This document shows, one piece after another, positions 17,941-27,022 of a stretch of 49,346 bases of DNA. The notes under the pieces were generated by a model, which was not told the DNA's origin, searched no databases, and saw nothing but the letters and a program-made list of their open reading frames with translations. This DNA is from Lachnospiraceae bacterium UBA7729 (GTDB lineage: Bacteria; Bacillota; Clostridia; Lachnospirales; Lachnospiraceae). Each line of letters opens with the position of its first letter. Position 1 is the stretch's first letter. Position numbers and translations under genes: made by a program. Location: NCBI GenBank assembly GCA_002482005.1, contig DLFD01000010.1, positions 1-49,346 on the forward strand, given 5' to 3'.

Positions 17941-18912
17941 TCAGAACAGTGCGCTGTCGGGTTCGACTTTCCGCACGATCGTATTCGCGATCATGATTAC
18001 GAAAAAGCCAAGAACAGACTGCAGGAATCCTGCCGCAAGGGCTCTTCCGACATCGTGGTCTTCCATCAGGGTACGGTAGACGAAGGTATCAATCGTGGTG
18101 GTCGCCTCGTACAGCATTCCGGTGTTCTGCGGTACCTGATAAAACAGGCCGAAATCTGTCGAGAACATTCTTCCAATGGACATGATGATCAGAATGATGA
18201 TGGTAGGCTTCAGCAGAGGAAGCGTGATCTTTGTGATCTGCTGCCAGGTCGTAGCGCCATCCATCACTGCCGACTCATAGAGGGTCTTGTCAAAACCAAG
18301 GATCGTAGCGAAGAAGACGATACTCTGGAATCCGAAGCTTCTCCACATCTGGACAAAGATCAGGATTCCCGGCCATGCATTCGGCTTCATATACCACTTC
18401 ACTGGATCAAATCCCAGCGGCTTCAGAATGCTGTTGTTGATAAACCCATTGTCCGAAGAGAAGAAAGCGAACACCAGATAACCAATCAGGACAGTACTCA
18501 TCAGATATGGGATCAGGATAATGACCTGGTACGCCTTCTGGGCCCTGGCGCTTCTCACCTCACTCAAAAGGATCGCAACGACGACTGCAATCAAGGTTCC
18601 AAGAAATATGAATACCAGGTTATAAAGAATGGTATTCCGGAACATGATGCCCGCCCACTTTGAGCCGAACAGATAAGTGAAGTTCTTCAGGCCGCACCAT
18701 TTGCTCCCGAAGATTCCTTTAGAATAGCTGTAATTCTTGAAGGCAAGGATCAATCCTGCCATCGGAAAATAGTTATTGACAATCAGGTAGACGATAGCCG
18801 GTATCGCAAGAATATAGAGCGATCTGTACTTGCGAAGTCGTTTTATTCTTGATTTTCGTGGATCTGAAGTGATCACTGCAGAATATAAAGCAGTACTTTG
18901 ATTTGTTTTCAT
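17941..18912 (-). CDS. ABC importer permease, LplB/YteP type
   Basis: A 323-residue permease with a basic N-terminus (RKSRIKRLRKYRS) and six helices. The loop LYESAVMDGATTWQQITKITLP is the EAA motif region. The ATG at 18912 follows AGGAGGG by 8 bases; the GTG three codons upstream overlaps that site and is rejected. It is the first gene of the LplB-LplC-binding protein-SnoaL-hydrolase run, just downstream of the YesN-type regulator, with a promoter-like sequence in the 128-base gap. Confidence 0.9.
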   Translation of the reverse strand: MKTNQSTALYSAVITSDPRKSRIKRLRKYRSLYILAIPAIVYLIVNNYFPMAGLILAFKNYSYSKGIFGSKWCGLKNFTYLFGSKWAGIMFRNTILYNLVFIFLGTLIAVVVAILLSEVRSARAQKAYQVIILIPYLMSTVLIGYLVFAFFSSDNGFINNSILKPLGFDPVKWYMKPNAWPGILIFVQMWRSFGFQSIVFFATILGFDKTLYESAVMDGATTWQQITKITLPLLKPTIIILIIMSIGRMFSTDFGLFYQVPQNTGMLYEATTTIDTFVYRTLMEDHDVGRALAAGFLQSVLGFFVIMIANTIVRKVEPDSALF

Positions 18913-18934
18913 AGCGTCCACCCTCCTGTAACTC

Positions 18935-18963
18935 TTTATACCTACGATATTAATAGATGTTCA
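18935..18963 (-). promoter_or_regulatory. Candidate promoter for the LplBC-type operon
   Basis: On the minus strand TGAACA (18958-18963) and TATAAA (18935-18940) are separated by 17 bases and lie about 22 bases before the LplB-type start codon. The -35 matches only 4 of 6 positions, consistent with dependence on the YesN-type activator encoded next door. Confidence 0.4.
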
Positions 18964-19040
18964 CACAAGAAAATATTAAAAATCTGACATCTTATATTGC
19001 ATTTTCCGTAGGTTCAAAAGATACAGAAGGAGATGAACTC

Positions 19041-20639
19041 TTACTCAGACAGCAGCAGAGACGAACGGAATTCCGAAGGTGTGATTCCGGTCTCCTGCCT
19101 GAAGACACGTGAAAAATTACTGTAGTTTTGGTAGCCAACCTGCAAAGCGACATCCGTGATGGAAAGCTCTGTGTCCCGGAGAAGGATCTTTGCTGCTTTC
19201 ATCTTCTCAGCGGTGATATAGTGTTTCAGCCCTTGTCCTGTTCTTTTCTTGAACATTCTGCCAAGATAATCCTGATTCATTCCGATGCCGTCAGCAATAT
19301 CGGAGACAGTAAGATCCTGATCGATATGGTCGCGGATATAGCTGATGATATTCTGGATGGTCGTCTCATCATTCCCTTCCGAATGGTTCATGACCCGTTC
19401 AGTAAGACGATAGACGATATCTCTGAAGGTATCCACCTTCCGGTAGGAATAAAGGAAATCATAGTAAGTCAGCTTCTTATCGAATACATCTGACAATCTG
19501 ATTCCACTGGCAGACATGTAATTAAAGAGCATAGCAGATACTGCCTGATGGATCTTCATCATGGCAGACTGATTCAGGCTGCCTGACTCACCAATTTGCT
19601 CCACATAGCGAAGAAGGCTGTTTCGGAATCGCAGCACATGGTTATTATCAAGCATCTTTTTCCAGCTTCTTGACTGGAGATCCAGTGAATATTCTGAAAA
19701 ATTGCTGTCACGATCCTGGCTGAAAAAGAGCCGCGATATACCGCCGACATTATCAGCGGCTGCCTTTTTCAGTGCGCTGAAGGCCTCAGGAAGTCTGCTG
19801 ACAGGGCAGAAATTGCCCACATAAAGAGCCACATCGATATCCATAAGTTTCTGGAACATCAGCCGCATCTCATCGTACTGTTCTCTCAAAAGTGCCATAT
19901 CCGGAATGTGGTCTTCTGAAAAAGAAGCAAGGATATAGATATCATGGCTCTCCGCCCCCGCCTCCAGAACAATATAGTGTCCTTTCAGACATGTAGCCAT
20001 CTCATCGATGATGTTGCGGATAATGTCAATACGAAACTCCGTTTTTTCGCTCCCTTGACTTTCTCCCATATGGACAGGAGACACCAGGCAGATGTGAAAG
20101 CAATCGTTCTCCGAAAAATCTTCCGACCGATTCCGTAAAAGTCTGAAAAGGCAGTCATGATCACTGCTATATCCTTCCAGATACCGGAGCGCACCTTGTC
20201 CCAGAAGCTCTTCTTCCCTGTTATGAAAGAATGCACCTGTCTGCAGAAGTTCCCTGTTTTTCCGTTCGATTAGTATCTGAGACTTGGCTCTTTCCACAGC
20301 GCTTTTGATTTCTTCCGTATCCGCGGGCTGCAGGATATAATCAAAACTTCTTATTGAGATAGCTTGCTTCATATATTCAAAGTCCGCATGAGCCGTCAGG
20401 AAGATGATCTTCCGGTCAGGATACCTTTCCAGCACCCAGCGGGCAAAATCGATTCCATTTTCCATCGGCATGACGATGTCACAGAGGAAGATATCAAACC
20501 GTGTCTTCTCCATCTGTTTTCTGGCATCTCTTGCGCTGAATGCGATGCTGAAGGAATCTCCTTCCTCGTTTTGCTCCTGAAGTTTCAGGAAAACTGTATT
20601 GGCTATGATTGGTTCATCATCAAGGATCATGATGTTCAT
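19041..20639 (-). CDS. Response regulator with AraC-type DNA-binding domain (YesN type)
   Basis: A 532-residue response regulator. The receiver domain spans residues 1-120, with acidic pocket DDEP at 7-10, phosphoacceptor Asp54 in LCDIVMPMENG, and Thr82 in LTAHADFEYM. A long central region (130-420) precedes an AraC double helix-turn-helix at the C-terminus (DLTVSDIADGIGMNQDYLGRMFKKRTGQG, then VALQVGYQNYSNFSRVFRQETGITPSEFR). The conserved receiver Lys of the usual KP motif is replaced by Gln104 (YILQPADTEE), which is odd. It starts 3 bases after the histidine kinase stop codon. It most likely activates the LplBC-type operon immediately downstream. Confidence 0.92.
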   Translation of the reverse strand: MNIMILDDEPIIANTVFLKLQEQNEEGDSFSIAFSARDARKQMEKTRFDIFLCDIVMPMENGIDFARWVLERYPDRKIIFLTAHADFEYMKQAISIRSFDYILQPADTEEIKSAVERAKSQILIERKNRELLQTGAFFHNREEELLGQGALRYLEGYSSDHDCLFRLLRNRSEDFSENDCFHICLVSPVHMGESQGSEKTEFRIDIIRNIIDEMATCLKGHYIVLEAGAESHDIYILASFSEDHIPDMALLREQYDEMRLMFQKLMDIDVALYVGNFCPVSRLPEAFSALKKAAADNVGGISRLFFSQDRDSNFSEYSLDLQSRSWKKMLDNNHVLRFRNSLLRYVEQIGESGSLNQSAMMKIHQAVSAMLFNYMSASGIRLSDVFDKKLTYYDFLYSYRKVDTFRDIVYRLTERVMNHSEGNDETTIQNIISYIRDHIDQDLTVSDIADGIGMNQDYLGRMFKKRTGQGLKHYITAEKMKAAKILLRDTELSITDVALQVGYQNYSNFSRVFRQETGITPSEFRSSLLLSE

Positions 20640-20642
20640 GGT

Positions 20643-22298
20643 TCACTCTCCGATCTCGATATCCGTTACTGCCCCGCCCATAGGATGATTGCTGAATGTA
20701 AAGGACGCCTTGTCTCCGAAGAGCAGGTAAGCCCTGCTGCGGATATTATCGATTCCGACATGACCTCCCCTGTATTCTTCTTCGGTTACTTTCTTGTTCA
20801 GCTTCCGGACCATCTCTTCCGGGTAGCCTTTGCCATTATCTTCGATATGGATCCGAAGCTTTCTCCCGCCCGGGCTGTCCTTCACTTCACACCTGACCTC
20901 GATTCTCAGAAGTTCATCGATCTTTCCTGAATATTTGATGGAATTCTCAACAAACGTCTGGATGGTAAGGACCGGGATCTTTATATCATTCGCTTCTTCT
21001 GTAGAATCTACCTGAAGGATGATTGGAAAACCGCCCTTGAGTGAATAGATCCTGCAGTAATCCTGTACTTCCTTCAGTTCCTCTCTGACGCTGGCAAGGC
21101 TTCTCCTTGAACGGAATACGTACCGGAAATGTTCCGAAAGCGCTTTGATCAGATCTTTGGCGACCATCTCATTGCCACTGTCCATCAGGGAATCTACCGT
21201 ATTCAGGCAGTTCAGAAAGAAATGTGGATTAACCTGCAGTTCGTAGTACTGCAGCTGTGCGTGATCAGCCCTCATCTTCTCCTGATAGCGTTCTTTCTGA
21301 AGAAGGTCTACCTCATCGATCAGGCTGTCGATCTGGGCATTGATCTCAGAAAATTCGCGGATCCGGCTTGACTGATAGCCTTCTGTCTTAGTCCCTGAAC
21401 ACATCTCAGTAATCTTCCTGTGAAGCTGCTCTACCGGAGTGAACATCAGTTTACGCAGCCCCTTCATCAGGGCTAGCCAGAATCCTCCGAGGATGATCGG
21501 GTATATGACCGCAAAAATCAGGAGTCTGGAATCTCTCATCAGCCCGAAGACGGACTTTCCCGATTCCATCAGATGCACTGTCACCATCTCGTTTGAAAGG
21601 CTCGAAGATACCTCGATCCCACGTTCTTTTCCATCCTTCTCTTTCTCAGGCGTTTTCGCTTCATCAACCGTTATACGAACCGGATACTCCGCCGTATTGT
21701 CAAAATACCGGCTCAGGTTCAGGATGGCCCCGACATAGCCGCTTCCTTTCCGGAACAGATAGCAGTAATAATCCTCGTCCTCATATAAAAAATATCCCTC
21801 AGATTTGGTGTTATCCATATGGCCGCAGATATAGCTTCTTGTCTCTTTCATAAGAAGGTTCACGGACCCGGAAAACGGATATTCATTCCAGGCAAACCGC
21901 ATGCGGTCGCTCTCCCGATCATAGTAGAACATCGCCCACATATAGCTGGAGGATTTCACTCTGGCGGAAAAGTTATTCTGCAGGACATACAGACTTCCCT
22001 GCGTTTCGAAATCCGACAATCTTCCATCGCTCAGCCTCTTCAGGGCGACATCATCTGCATAGATCATGTTCACAGAGCTTTTGATTCCTATGAGTTCCTG
22101 ATCAAGGGCATCCGCATAACGGTCAGCTGTTTTCTGCAGCATCGCTTTGTCCTGCTGTCTGTCATAATTCACCAGCGCACCAGAAAAGGCAAAGATGACT
22201 ACAGCGATATAGATGCTGATACTGACCCAGATCATAAGCAGGATGCTGCTGAGAGAAACGCTGTGCAATCTTTTGTCGGATTCGGTTATGCCTGACAT
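20643..22298 (-). CDS. Sensor histidine kinase, YesM type
   Basis: A 551-residue membrane kinase. Its first transmembrane helix is at about residues 18-40, followed by an extracellular sensor region to about 258 and a second helix at 259-279. A HAMP-like segment (MFTPVEQLHRKITEM) precedes the His_kinase domain, with the phosphorylated His in LQVNPHFFLN (about residue 359). The ATPase domain has the N box ENSIKYS and G box DNGKGYP plus GGHVGIDNI. The ATG at 22298 has AGAGGTG upstream and is preferred over a GTG nine bases earlier. It forms a pair with the YesN-type regulator. An upstream terminator separates it from the dehydrogenase gene. Confidence 0.93.
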   Translation of the reverse strand: MSGITESDKRLHSVSLSSILLMIWVSISIYIAVVIFAFSGALVNYDRQQDKAMLQKTADRYADALDQELIGIKSSVNMIYADDVALKRLSDGRLSDFETQGSLYVLQNNFSARVKSSSYMWAMFYYDRESDRMRFAWNEYPFSGSVNLLMKETRSYICGHMDNTKSEGYFLYEDEDYYCYLFRKGSGYVGAILNLSRYFDNTAEYPVRITVDEAKTPEKEKDGKERGIEVSSSLSNEMVTVHLMESGKSVFGLMRDSRLLIFAVIYPIILGGFWLALMKGLRKLMFTPVEQLHRKITEMCSGTKTEGYQSSRIREFSEINAQIDSLIDEVDLLQKERYQEKMRADHAQLQYYELQVNPHFFLNCLNTVDSLMDSGNEMVAKDLIKALSEHFRYVFRSRRSLASVREELKEVQDYCRIYSLKGGFPIILQVDSTEEANDIKIPVLTIQTFVENSIKYSGKIDELLRIEVRCEVKDSPGGRKLRIHIEDNGKGYPEEMVRKLNKKVTEEEYRGGHVGIDNIRSRAYLLFGDKASFTFSNHPMGGAVTDIEIGE

Positions 22299-22330
22299 AT
22301 TGAACACCTCTGTAAACCCGCAATTCCAGA

Positions 22331-22363
22331 AAGCGGAGGACCTTTTTGCGGGTCCTCCGCCTT
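22331..22363 (-). terminator. Terminator after the dehydrogenase gene
   Basis: AAGGCGGAGGACCC and GGTCCTCCGCTT pair around GCAAAAA on the minus strand. It marks the end of the arabinosidase operon. The histidine kinase gene starts only about 30 bases further on, so the kinase either relies on read-through or on a promoter inside this stem region. Confidence 0.6.
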
Positions 22364-22422
22364 CTATGAATCCTCTGTTGAATTTCTGCTGCCGAAGCTC
22401 AAGGTGCTCCGTGCTCAGTTCA

Positions 22423-23496
22423 TCAGAACCTGAACGCCACCTTGAAATCTCCGTACTTTCCGGTTGCGTACTCGAATGCCTTCTGCCAGTCCTCCAGGCG
22501 GAACCAGGTCTTCAGGATGCCGTCGGTCTTCAAGTCACCTTTCATCATATGGTTGATGACGAACGGATAGCAGTACGGTGACAGATGGGATCCTCGAATG
22601 TCGAGTTCCTTGCCATCGCCGATGATGGACCAGTCAAGCTTGGTCTCCTGTCCGAATACGCCGAACTCTACGAAGGTTCCGAGCTTTCTCAGCATCAGCA
22701 TACCCTGGGTGACGCTCGACGGATGGCCGACAGCCTCGATGTACTTGTCGCAGCCATAGCCATCGGTCAGAGCCTTTACTTCCTTGACAACATCGCACTT
22801 GGTCGGGTTCAGGACAATATCTGCGCCGAATTCCTTAGCCTTTTCCAGACGATCATCGCGAAGGTCCAGAACGATCAGCTTCTCAGGATTCTTCATCCTG
22901 GCGTAGGTGATCATGCCCTGTCCGAGGGTTCCTGCTCCGGAGATGACGACAACGTCCTCGTTGGTGATCTGAGCTCTGTCGACCGCATGCTTTGCGCAGC
23001 CGTAGGGTTCGATCAGGGTTGCCTTCTCGATCGGCAGCTCTTCCGGAACACGGGTGATGTGAGCGGTCTTGTGATAGCGGACATACTCGGCCATGCCGCC
23101 GTTGTTCTGCTTCTGATAGCCGTACATACGGTGCGGTTCGCACATCCAGTATCTTCCGGACTGGCAGAACCTGCACTTTCCGCAGGGAGCGATCTGATCA
23201 GCCGTGATACGGTCGCCGACCTTGTACTCGGTAACGTTCTTTCCGACTTCCGCGACACGTCCGAAGAACTCATGTCCCGGGATGAACGGCGGCTCGACCC
23301 ACGGGTCGAACATCGCTCCGCCCCACTGACGCTCGGATCCCTGATAGCACTTGACATCGCCGACGCAGACGCCGCAGGCCTCGGTCTTGATGATGATATC
23401 ATCGTCGCCGCACTCCGGTGTCGGGTAAGCCGGTTCAAAGCGGTAATCTCCCTTGCCATAGCATACAAGGGCTTTCATAGTCCTGGGGATTGCCAT
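22423..23496 (-). CDS. Zinc-dependent polyol/alcohol dehydrogenase (MDR family)
   Basis: A 357-residue medium-chain zinc dehydrogenase. Catalytic-zinc ligands are visible in CGVCVGD (near residue 36) and GHEF (near 74). Structural-zinc cysteines are in CGKCRFCQSGRYWMC. The NAD-binding Rossmann motif is SGAGTLGQG. It oxidises or reduces a sugar alcohol, ketose or similar; overall it resembles dehydrogenases annotated as erythritol/L-threitol or sorbitol type, but I cannot fix the substrate. It is the last gene of the arabinofuranosidase operon, so reduction of an arabinose-derived product is plausible. GAAGGAGG precedes the ATG. A tandem hairpin repeat separates it from GH51. Confidence 0.85.
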   Translation of the reverse strand: MAIPRTMKALVCYGKGDYRFEPAYPTPECGDDDIIIKTEACGVCVGDVKCYQGSERQWGGAMFDPWVEPPFIPGHEFFGRVAEVGKNVTEYKVGDRITADQIAPCGKCRFCQSGRYWMCEPHRMYGYQKQNNGGMAEYVRYHKTAHITRVPEELPIEKATLIEPYGCAKHAVDRAQITNEDVVVISGAGTLGQGMITYARMKNPEKLIVLDLRDDRLEKAKEFGADIVLNPTKCDVVKEVKALTDGYGCDKYIEAVGHPSSVTQGMLMLRKLGTFVEFGVFGQETKLDWSIIGDGKELDIRGSHLSPYCYPFVINHMMKGDLKTDGILKTWFRLEDWQKAFEYATGKYGDFKVAFRF

Positions 23497-23561
23497 AGCG
23501 AAACCTCCTTCTATTATGGATATGATTCCTGACGCAGTACATGGTCCTGCTGCATCCGGCT

Positions 23562-23709
23562 TTCTTTCAGGCTGCTGCAGTGTCTTCGCTGCAGCCTGCT
23601 TCTCTCAGGCTGCTGCAGTGTCTTCGCTGCAGCCTGCTTCTTTCAGGCTGCTGCAGTGTCTTCGCTGCAGCCTGCTTCTCTCAGGCTGCTGCTGTGTCTT
23701 CGCTGCAGC
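23562..23709 (-). repeat. 38-bp tandem repeat, about four copies, hairpin-forming
   Basis: Units recur at exactly 38 bases (CAG landmarks end at 23570, 23608, 23646 and 23684). Each junction carries GCAGCCTG and CAGGCTGC, a perfect 8-bp stem with a 7-base loop, so the message between GH51 and the dehydrogenase would hold a row of hairpins. It fills most of the 229-base gap. No gene is supported here. Confidence 0.9.
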
Positions 23710-23725
23710 AGACAATATCATGTTC

Positions 23726-25237
23726 TCAGGCTTTCCTGGAGAGTCTGATGACGTTCCAGCTTCTTGCCGGCAGCAGGCTGACAAGCCTTCCGTCTTCGAT
23801 CTTACTGTTCTTGCAGAGGACCGGGGCAACCGTGTCCGGATGCTCTTCGGTGTTGACTGCCTTGAGGTCGTCTCCGGTCAGAAGGATGTGCTCTGTGACT
23901 TCGTATCCCTCGAACTGTCTGACATCCATATCGATGCTGTAATCATCCTTCAGGTCCTTGTTGACTGCGAACAGGGTCAGATTTCCGTTCTCTTCATCAT
24001 CGACTGCAACTGCATCGATGTAAGGAGCATCTCCGTACTTGCTCTCGTAAGTGTCGACCTTGACTGCAGTGTTCAGTACGGTGCCGCGGCCCATGGTGCT
24101 TGCGTGCATGTACGGATAGAAGATGGTCTGACGCCATGCACCGGTATCGGACGTCATGATCGGAGCTATAACATTGACCAGCTGAGCCAGGCATGCGATC
24201 TTGACACGGTCTGCATGACGAAGCAGGGTGATCAGCATGGAGCCGACCAGCAGAGCATCCTCGAAATTGTAGATATCCTCGAGCTGATGCGGATGCTGGA
24301 TCCACTTCTCAAGCTTCTTGTCCGCTTCGTTGGAATGATACCAGACGTTCCATTCGTCGAAGCTCAGGTTGATGGTCTTGTTGGTTCTCTTGATAGTCTT
24401 GACATAGTCGCAGGTTGCGATGACGCTCCTGATGAAGTTATCCATGTCTACGCTGCTTGCAAGGAAGTCCGGCGTATTGTCGTCACGGTTGCCATAGTAA
24501 GTATGAAGGCTGACGTAATCGGTGGTATCATAGCTCTCCTCGAGCATGATTCTCTCCCACTCGCCGAATGTCGGCATGGAAGAATTGGAGGATCCGCACG
24601 CAACGCACTCAACGGTCGGATCGACAAACTTAAGCATACGGCCTGCTTCGTGAGCGATACGGCCATACTCGTATGCGGTCTTGTGGCCCATCTGCCACGG
24701 ACCATCCATCTCATTGCCGAGGCACCAGAGCTTGATGTCAAATGGATCTTCCGCTCCGTTCTTTCTGCGGAGGTCGCTCAGGTAGCTGCCGCTGCGGATG
24801 TTGGTGTACTCGATCAGGTCTTTTGCTTCCTCGACTCCGCGGGTGCCCAGGTTGATGGTATACATCGGCTTCACGCCTGCCTTCTTCGTCCAGTTCATGT
24901 ATTCGTGAAGACCGAATTCATTGGTCTCGACGACGCCCCACGCCGGGTCGATACGGTGCGGTCTCTTATCTGCCGGGCCGATGGAATCTTCCCACTTGAA
25001 ACCGGATACGAAGTTTCCGCCCGGATAGCGGACGTATGGTACCTTCAGCTCCTTGATAAGGTCGATGGTATCGGTCCTCAGGCCATCCTCGTCGGCGAAC
25101 CTGCTGCCCGGCTGGTAGATCCCTTCGTAGACTGCGCGTCCCAGGTGCTCGATGAATGAACTGAAGATACGCTCGTCTACCGGTGACACTTCGATATCAC
25201 GGTCGATGCTGATCCTTGCGTTCTTTCTCTCTGCCAT
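23726..25237 (-). CDS. abfA: GH51 alpha-L-arabinofuranosidase
   Basis: A 503-residue GH51 enzyme that removes terminal alpha-L-arabinofuranose from arabinan, arabinoxylan or arabinogalactan fragments. The (beta/alpha)8 barrel includes the acid/base Glu176 in CLGNEMDG and the nucleophile Glu295 in SFDEWNVW, almost the same numbering as the well-studied Geobacillus enzyme (175/294). The C-terminal beta-sandwich ends LLPARSWNVIRL, as usual. Length matches the family. There is no signal peptide. AGGAG precedes the ATG. It is the second of two GH51 genes in the operon, which suggests different linkage preferences. Confidence 0.95.
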   Translation of the reverse strand: MAERKNARISIDRDIEVSPVDERIFSSFIEHLGRAVYEGIYQPGSRFADEDGLRTDTIDLIKELKVPYVRYPGGNFVSGFKWEDSIGPADKRPHRIDPAWGVVETNEFGLHEYMNWTKKAGVKPMYTINLGTRGVEEAKDLIEYTNIRSGSYLSDLRRKNGAEDPFDIKLWCLGNEMDGPWQMGHKTAYEYGRIAHEAGRMLKFVDPTVECVACGSSNSSMPTFGEWERIMLEESYDTTDYVSLHTYYGNRDDNTPDFLASSVDMDNFIRSVIATCDYVKTIKRTNKTINLSFDEWNVWYHSNEADKKLEKWIQHPHQLEDIYNFEDALLVGSMLITLLRHADRVKIACLAQLVNVIAPIMTSDTGAWRQTIFYPYMHASTMGRGTVLNTAVKVDTYESKYGDAPYIDAVAVDDEENGNLTLFAVNKDLKDDYSIDMDVRQFEGYEVTEHILLTGDDLKAVNTEEHPDTVAPVLCKNSKIEDGRLVSLLPARSWNVIRLSRKA

Positions 25238-25375
25238 GATGACTCCTCTCTTATAGAAATGTTATTCTCCGGACATTTGTTCCCGCCCGGATGTTTCTGT
25301 GTGTACTCTGTTTCTATATATGCTTTGTTTCTATGTGCAGCTGCCGCTCCGCCGCTTTCACAGCATCCGCGGGTC

Positions 25376-26986
25376 TCATGTTAATGTGATGATGTTTACC
25401 GAGTGAGGCTCCAGCGTGAAGCTCATGCTTCCCGCAAACTTTCCGAGCTTCTTCGTCTTCACGGTGATCTCATCCCGTCCGACGTCGTTGTACGATTCGG
25501 TACTCTCTCCGTTCAGGGTGCTGATCTCGGCTTCGCCCGAATAATCAAGAGCAAGATCGAAGCTCTGATTTCGAATCGGATCCTTGTTGATCGCCGCAAC
25601 TGCGAATCCCTTCCGGTCGCTGAAACCGGTGACCAGGATATCCAGAAGATCCACATCCACCGGACCTCCGTCAAGGCCGCGGAAGGTGCCGGCAGGCATG
25701 CTGCTGATTCCTGCTTTCCCAACATCAGGGCTGGTGCCTGCTTTCCCATCATAAGAACTTCTGCCGGAATCGCACGTCTCTGATATCATCCCGGTTCCCG
25801 CATCGGCATCGCTCACGGTGTCGAGCACGATGTCGCCGAGCTTGTTGACGTAGAGGTCAAACACGTGATAGGTGCCTCTGAGGACGATCCCATCCGGATA
25901 GGTAAAGATACAGCCCCTGGTGTTGACGATCGGCGAGAAGTTTGCCATCCCGACGATGTCGCAGTTGCGGTTGACCATGTTGAGGAAGCAGGCCGTGAAG
26001 ACGACGTCCGCCATGGTGTACTGGGAATTGTCATCGTTTCTGTCTCTCGGAAGCAGGTATTCTTCCTTCGTCTCCGCCTGTTTCAGTCCCATGATCCCCG
26101 GATGGTACCACTGCCTCAGGTTCCATTCGTCGTAGGCGATCCTGATCTGTTTCTCAAGTCCCATGGCCTCAAGAAGCCCTCGCACTTTCCGGACGGAAGA
26201 TCCAAGGTCCTTCGTGAAGGTCAGGACCGTGTCGTACGGCGCTTCGTCGTTGGTCTCATGGATCGGGTCCCAGTAGTCGTGGATGGAGATCCAGTCGAGG
26301 TATGGACCGCAGTTTCTCAGCAGACTGACGTTCCAGTCCAGGTCGGTCAGCGCCGCCGCAGAGAGCTGGATCCTCGGGTCCACGCGCTTCATCATCTTGG
26401 CGGATTCTGCGGCAAGATGTCCCCACTCTTCTGCCGTACGGGCGCCGATCTCCCATGAGCCGTAGTTCTCGTTGCCGATGCTCCAGTACCTGACGCCATA
26501 GGGCTCCGCATGTCCGTTCGCGACTCTCATCCTTGAGTAGTGCCCTTCATGACCCAGGTTGCAGTACTCGACCCAGTCGCTCATTTCCTCAGGAGTGCCT
26601 GTTCCTGCGTTCGTGCAGATATAAGGCTCGCAGCGGATCTTTCTGCACATTGCGATATACTCGTCTGTGCCGAAGGTGTTCGGCTCCTCCACTCTCCAGG
26701 ACTTGTTGAAGACAGACTTTCTGTCCCTGCCGACTCCATCCTGCCAGTGATAGGAGGAGACGAAGCAGCCGCCCGGCCAGCGGATGACCGGGACCTTGAT
26801 CTTTCTCATCGCGTCCAGGACATCCTCGCGGAGGCCGGACTCATCGGACAGGCTGTTTCCCGGATCATATACTCCGCCGTAGATCTGACGGTGAAAATGT
26901 TCGAGAAAGTGTCCGTAGAGCATGGGGTTCCGTTTCCCGACTACTCTTCTGCTGTCTGCATACACTTTCATTACCAGAGATCCCAT
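25376..26986 (-). CDS. Second GH51 alpha-L-arabinofuranosidase, divergent
   Basis: A 536-residue GH51 protein, clearly distinct from its neighbour. The acid/base is Glu173 (SIGNENYG) and the nucleophile is Glu287 (IAYDEWNLRQW). The C-terminal beta-domain ends SFTLEPHSVNIITL. Between about residues 392 and 442 it has an insertion rich in Gly, Ser and Asp with a repeated GKAG motif, where GH51 proteins normally have a short link. The start is uncertain: an ATG at 26986 and one at 26971 (MKVYADSRRVV) both have weak ribosome binding sites. The operon position after the permeases implies action on imported arabinosyl oligosaccharides. Confidence 0.9.
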   Translation of the reverse strand: MGSLVMKVYADSRRVVGKRNPMLYGHFLEHFHRQIYGGVYDPGNSLSDESGLREDVLDAMRKIKVPVIRWPGGCFVSSYHWQDGVGRDRKSVFNKSWRVEEPNTFGTDEYIAMCRKIRCEPYICTNAGTGTPEEMSDWVEYCNLGHEGHYSRMRVANGHAEPYGVRYWSIGNENYGSWEIGARTAEEWGHLAAESAKMMKRVDPRIQLSAAALTDLDWNVSLLRNCGPYLDWISIHDYWDPIHETNDEAPYDTVLTFTKDLGSSVRKVRGLLEAMGLEKQIRIAYDEWNLRQWYHPGIMGLKQAETKEEYLLPRDRNDDNSQYTMADVVFTACFLNMVNRNCDIVGMANFSPIVNTRGCIFTYPDGIVLRGTYHVFDLYVNKLGDIVLDTVSDADAGTGMISETCDSGRSSYDGKAGTSPDVGKAGISSMPAGTFRGLDGGPVDVDLLDILVTGFSDRKGFAVAAINKDPIRNQSFDLALDYSGEAEISTLNGESTESYNDVGRDEITVKTKKLGKFAGSMSFTLEPHSVNIITLT

Positions 26987-27022
26987 ACCCTTTCTGCTGC
27001 CGCATTGTTTTTCGGCAGCACA

